Below are positions 59,466-64,000 of a stretch of DNA of 64,000 nt, piece by piece. The stretch comes from Pontederia crassipes. Its lineage: Eukaryota > Streptophyta > Magnoliopsida > Commelinales > Pontederiaceae. The DNA lies in assembly GCA_030549335.1 (NCBI GenBank), contig CM060188.1, forward strand, positions 42,745,696 through 42,809,695, read 5' to 3'. Made by a program: the position numbers and the translations under genes. Below the pieces are notes generated by a model. That model was not told where the DNA came from and made no database searches. It worked only from the letters and a program-made list of their open reading frames with translations. The stretch's first letter is position 1. Each line of letters starts with the position of its first letter.

Positions 59466-61085
59466 CAAATCCCCGGCAACGGCGCTAAAAACTTGATGTG
59501 AAATTAGGGAGTGTGATTAACTTGCTGATTTATTGGACTCTATGCTCACATGCAAAAGACTAAGGTCTAGGCGTAGACTAGACTATGCACAAATGAAAAC
59601 TAAACAAGATCTAGGCGTAAACTATGCACAATATGTAGATTGAACAAGGTCTAGGCGTAGACTATGCAGTATGCTGATTGAAAACAAAAATTGCATAGAA
59701 CTAAAAATGCAACTAAATGATATATGGTCTAATCTCTTCACTTCACTAAACTGCAAGTGCATAGACCCGAATGTCATATTCACAGTGATTTGAAACTCTA
59801 AGATTTAGTAACTAATCTAAATTAATCCTAAACTAAGTCTAACTCTTTTTCGTGTTTTAAAATGAGTGATATAAAATGATAACTAACAGATAATGGAATG
59901 TTCTCTTAGGAATGGAGTTCATCTTATATTCTGCTATGGATGAATTAGAACAACTTAGGAATACAAATCAAACCAGATTCAACCTGGAAAGATTGCTCTC
60001 ACAATGCATTAAAGATAGAATTAAGTATCATACTTTCATATGAATGTTAGGTTGATTCAATAAGGGTTTCAATTGATATTAGATTATCATGAAACTTCTA
60101 GTTCAATGCATAAATACAACCATATCCACAACTAGTGCTAATGCTCTTGGCTTATTTCTAAACATCAAGGGAATTTAGAATCAACCTCTCGGTTGCCATT
60201 TCAATATGAGATTCACATCAACAAAAGCTAAATGGATGTATCAAAACTCAGCATTGATAGATTGGAACCAGAAAACCAAGTCAACATAAATCACATATGA
60301 AATTAAATACAAAAACTAATTATTAATGTTCTTGGTTCATTTCTGAACAAAAAGAGAATCTAGAATCAGCATTTCGGCTGCCATTACGAGATGAGATTCA
60401 CATTAACAAGAAGTAAATGATGCATTCAGATCTTGACATGCATTAGAACCAGAAAACATGCTAATGTTTTTTACTCATTTCTAAGCAAGAAAAGAATCAA
60501 ACGTCAACTTCTCAGTTTCCATTACATAATAGGATTCACATCAATAGAAAACTAATTCAAAAGCATTGAGAAACTACATTGACATCAGTGGCAAAAGTGC
60601 TGTTCAATCATCCATCCATAAATAGAAATTAAACTACTATCCTATCTTAAGAGAGTTAAGATTTAGCTCCTCGTAACTGATGAAAATAATAGAAAACAAA
60701 TGAGGAACAAAATAAAAAACATTCCTAAACTATCAAGATAAAACCCTCAGCTCCAAGACTCCAGTAAGAACTCAACCTCCAGCCCAATGGCTAGGAAAGG
60801 AGATCCCCTCTATTGCTCCTCAACATCCTCCTTTTATATGATATTTTCATCACCATTTGATCCTTATCAGAACCTTCCATTCCATCTGATTTTGCCACCT
60901 GTCCTTTGGTCTTTTTGCTTTTGTGCCGAGAAGAGATTCCTTTCTCATTGCTTTTGGCAGCTGCATGTGGTCCTCTCCTTTTCCAGCAGGATTGTTTGTC
61001 TTTTCTCCTTGATTTGGAGGTTGAGATAATAATTTTTTTTTGAGAAGGGAAAGGATGACCACCAGTTTGGTTGTCATCCATGTAT
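59466..61085 (-). mobile_element. Gypsy-like LTR remnant with Asp-tRNA-type primer site
   Basis: The minus strand has TAGCGCCGTTGCCGGGGA (59470-59487), one base off the TGGCGCCGTTGCCGGGGA primer site of plant Tat/Athila elements, just 3' of a CATCAAGTTTT junction. The about 1.5 kb at higher coordinates would then be the LTR. It contains three 45-bp repeats around GTCTAGGCGTAGACTATGCA (59566-59685) and three 130-190 bp repeats (60139, 60327 and 60461). No internal region survives on the other side, so the element is truncated. The outer LTR end (near 61075) is uncertain. Confidence 0.6.
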
Positions 61086-61089
61086 GTAT

Positions 61090-62765
61090 ATTATCAAGGA
61101 GAAAACATCATGTACAAGAGAAAGCTCTCAAGTAGAGAGCGTCAAAAGTAAGACCAAAAAGTGCTAGTCAAAGCCCCAATCCCGAAGAAGAGAAAATATG
61201 TGATGTACAATGTTATCCACCTGACATCTCTCCCCACAAAAAATGATCCGGTTGCGCTGAAGCCAAATGGTCCAGGCACCGGCCAGGAAAGTCGCCACCG
61301 GAGGTCTACAGTCCGGTCTCTGTCTGCGAAGTCCCTTCATAAATTGCCAAAAATCCCCTATCGACAAGGGCACGCCGCCCATGCTGCTCGTCCTGGACCA
61401 AACCTCTCGTGAGACTCGGCAACTAAAAAAGAGGTGGGCGACATTCTCCTCCAACTCCCCACACAAAACACAGGACGTATCCGCCTGCGGCGCCCACCGC
61501 GCCCTGAAAACTGTGGTGAGAATCCGCTCCCGCCGCAGAAGCCAGGCAAAAACCTTGACTTTCAGCGGTAGATGGGATCGCCAGATGAGTCGGCAATCTG
61601 CTTTGAAATCCTCTGAGATGGTGGTGGGTGGAAGAAAACGGAGGTAGATGCTGCATGCCGAGAAGGAGCCTGAAACCCATACCCAGCCATCCGTCTGCAT
61701 CGGATGTGGGCGAAAAGGAGCAATCCTCTGATGAAGTGCAAGTAGATCAGAAATCCGCTGATCGGAGAGGGGAGACTCGAAAAAGGGGGTCCATGAGCCA
61801 GTCCCCGAGTCTCCCATATGTGACCAACACTCAGTTACACATGCGCCAGGATGAGCTGCCATGGCATGTAATCGTGGAAAGGAGTCCACAAGAGGGCCCC
61901 TAGATAGCCAATCGTCTCGCCAAAATGAGAATGTCTCCCCTGAGCCAAGCGATGGAGTCATAAGAGGCCGCACCAGTGGGAAAAGAGCCGTCACCCCTTT
62001 CCAGAAGGAGGACGCGCCACGGGGAACGATAGGCCTAGAATCCCATGATAGATCCCGGCCATAGCATGTGGAGAACACCTCCCTCCATAAACTGTCCTCG
62101 GGCCCCATAATCCGACCAACCCATCGGACAAGGAGTGCCCAGAATATGGCGGTCCGAGAGAGGGAGTCCAAGATAGGTAATAGGTAAGTCCCCAACAGGA
62201 GTACGCAACTCAGCGGCGTAGCGTAAGGCCTCCTCCGTCACTATGCCAAAAGGAATGAAAGAAGATTTGGCATGGTTGACCTCAAGGCCGGAAGACATGC
62301 CGAAAAGCTCCACCAAGATGGCCACCCGTCTGACTGCCACCTCCGAGCCCTCGATGAAGAAGATAGTGTCGTCTGAGTACTGCAGCAAAGGCACGAGCCC
62401 GCCGACGAAGCCTCTAAAAAGGCCGGCCATGCATGCCTTCTAGGTGCATCTGGCGAGGCCGTCAACCGCGAGAGTGAATAGCATAGGTGCGAGGGGACAC
62501 CCCTGTCAGACGTCGTGCTGCGGCTGCACCCCCCCCCCCCCCCCCCCCCCCCCCCCCGCCCGCCATGGTCCTGTTGACCAAGACCGAGAAAGAAGCGGTG
62601 GTAATACAACGCTTCATCCACGCAATCCAGGTCGTCGGGAAGCCTCTCACCCGTGAAGAATACCGGAGGAAGTACCATGAGAGGGAATCATAAGCTTTGG
62701 AGAAATCGACCTTCTAGAGAAAAGTCCGATGACTGCTGCGTTGCCACTGTGCTAGTATCTCGGAG
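61090..62765 (-). pseudogene. LINE (L1-type) copy B: RT and zinc-binding domain
   Basis: On the minus strand, KVDFSKAYDSLSWYFL (motif A, 62670-62725) precedes an interrupting poly-G tract. Then LLQYSDDTIFF (motif C, near 62365-62400), SGLEVNHAKSSFIPFGI and LPITYLGLPLSDRHI follow. From 62195 to 61164 an open frame of 343 codons covers the thumb region and the zf-RVT domain, IWRSHLPLKVKVFAWLLRRE followed by CVLCGELEENVAHLFFSC, with its Cys residues intact. A 3' tail with TTGTACATGATG resembles a LINE 3' untranslated region. Frameshifts around 62200 and 62540 break it. It is less decayed than copy A. Confidence 0.85.
62529..62557. repeat. 29-bp poly-C tract
   Basis: A pure C run inside LINE copy B where reverse transcriptase coding sequence is expected. 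It could be a real expansion or an assembly or sequencing artefact. Confidence 0.9.
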
Positions 62766-62985
62766 GTATGAACAACAAGTATCAAACTCTCCAATAAAAA
62801 TTAGATAAATAAGAACTAAATTAGTATATTATCCAGTTCAAATGTGCAAATGTAAGATAACATTATGCTTAGAAGATAAATGCATGTAAATTGAGCATAA
62901 TTAACAGAATATAAACATTACAGGGCTTATATGCACATGAATTAAGATGGAAAATGAGTAGAAATTTAATATGATCAGCTAGTGA
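62766..62985. other. AT-rich segment between two LINE pieces
   Basis: It breaks the LINE sequence and has no features of its own. It may be native intron sequence separating two insertions, or an insertion. Confidence 0.4.
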
Positions 62986-62989
62986 TCAA

Positions 62990-63620
62990 TCACATAACAC
63001 AACTCTAGGAAGAAAAAGACTGGGAATGAATCCATTTGGCTCCTTCACCTTAAAGATCTTTGGTAGCCTCGTCTTCTGTGAATGGCCACATTCAGCCATG
63101 TCAACTGTGTCAGTCCATTTGCCCTTCATTGCCAAGTCAATTGGTGGGTGTTGATGAATGTATTCCCTGTTGCACTGGCCCACACATGTCCAGAAAATTC
63201 AGTCCCAATTTTGATGTTATCAATATAATTGGCTCTTCGGGGGACACTTGCATACATATGAAAGAATCTTCTGTTTCAGTCCCCTTCCTTGAGCAAACCT
63301 GTCATGATCTCTGCCTCCAGTGACTCTTTATGGTCTCCTGAAGCCACAAGCTCCTGTAGTCTTATTCTTTCACTCGATTCGACTGATCAGAATTTCAGTT
63401 GTTTTCAAGCTGGTATACATCAGAAAGATCCACCAAGACTGCTGATTTTTGCCTCTCCCGGTCATCCTTTACTTGTTTCTCAGCAGTTTCAGTCGGTTAT
63501 GCAAGGTCCTCACCTGATCTCCATTTTTTTGTCACCATTTCTCTAAAGCCTTTCACCAAAATCCAAACCTGGTTTGTGCTGTCCCTTCAGGTGTTGGGAA
63601 TGACTGCTGAGCACCTACTT
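62990..63620 (-). pseudogene. LINE fragment, endonuclease-to-RT linker
   Basis: On the minus strand, GLLKEGD-stop-NRRFFHMYASVPRRANYIDNI (about 63195-63300) is the conserved linker of plant L1-type LINEs. A GHVWASATGNTFINTHQ segment follows. It is probably the upstream part of copy B, or a third copy. Stops and frame changes are frequent. Confidence 0.7.
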
Positions 63621-63824
63621 TAATAGCTCTCTCTCTCCCCCCCCTCTCTGATGCCCGCACTTGGATCTGTTGACTTTTCTCAACATAATTGAGCCCTACA
63701 ACCTGAACAGTTCAATGAATGATGGATGGACGAGATCGCATGAACTTTTCAGTGTTAAACAAGCATACAACATATCAGCAATGTTGAGATGCTGAACATT
63801 AGGCCGCTATCTACGGGTGTGGAA

Positions 63825-64000
63825 TACTGATGTGGTTCTACTGCAGGAGACAATTCCATAGTGCACTGCTCAGATTTGAGTGCAGATTAGGGGTCCCCCG
63901 CATTTCAGAACACCCGAGTTTCAGGCAGTTGGACACTCTAGGGGATGCCTTATCGGGTGGCATATTGACTTCTATGCCTTGGTGGATTCATGGGTAGACA
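63825..64000 (+). pseudogene. LINE endonuclease fragment at the window edge
   Basis: The plus strand reads WNTDVVLLQETI, matching the DVV-LQET motif of LINE apurinic endonucleases, where Glu binds metal. Two stops follow, then PEFQAVGHSRGCLIGW, like the conserved G-SGG-I-W segment. It is opposite in orientation to the neighbouring LINE pieces and is cut by the window end. Confidence 0.6.

Overview
This is a stretch of plant nuclear genome (angiosperm; monocot or eudicot cannot be settled from the sequence alone), AT-rich and dominated by old, nested transposable elements. The evidence for a plant is a spliced CPL-type RNA polymerase II CTD phosphatase gene, complete plant CACTA, hAT and Mutator-like elements, Ty1/copia and Ty3/gypsy elements with plant-type primer-binding sites, Au-type SINEs and L1-type LINEs. 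No complete functional transposase, reverse transcriptase or RNA gene was found; nearly all element genes carry stops and frameshifts.

Layout. 1-8403: gene-poor DNA with an 89-bp tandem repeat, an AAT microsatellite, a GC-armed MITE (3151-3620, 10-bp target duplication), a Tourist-like MITE nested in another MITE (5362-6453), and an eroded Ty3/gypsy pol fragment (about 6485-8310). 8404-16806: a complete CACTA (En/Spm) element with CACTACAAGAAAA ends, a 3-bp GGT duplication, hairpin-rich subterminal arrays and two decayed genes (tnp2-type transposase and a Ptta/En-Spm-type second protein). 16810-24500: gypsy integrase tail, a probable EF-hand gene fragment, and a pair of about 0.5-kb direct repeats. 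24502-32054: a full-length Ty1/copia element with two 354-bp LTRs and a CAAAA duplication. 32060-38237: MITE copies, a 3-phosphoglycerate dehydrogenase pseudogene fragment (minus strand, about 34118-34620) and a Maximus/SIRE-like solo LTR (34835-36015, TATAT duplication).

38238-51762: one Mutator-like element with about 150-bp terminal inverted repeats. It holds a FAR1-type transposase gene (minus strand) and, convergent to it, a GRF-zinc-finger gene. A complete hAT element (38545-42631) has inserted into it. A deleted copia element (45723-49473) has split the transposase gene, and that copia is itself split by a gypsy solo LTR (46857-48644, TTGTC duplication).

52126-64000: the only gene that looks alive is the 5' part of a CPL1/CPL2-like CTD phosphatase, three exons ending at 54712 in the middle of the catalytic domain. 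The Mutator-like element ends only about 360 bp upstream of its start codon. Everything after exon 3 is intron or flank, filled with two LINE copies on the minus strand, two GC-rich MITEs, two Au SINEs (one in intron 2), a gypsy LTR/primer-site remnant and a LINE endonuclease piece at the right edge. The next CPL exon is not in the window, so either intron 3 exceeds 9 kb or the gene is truncated.
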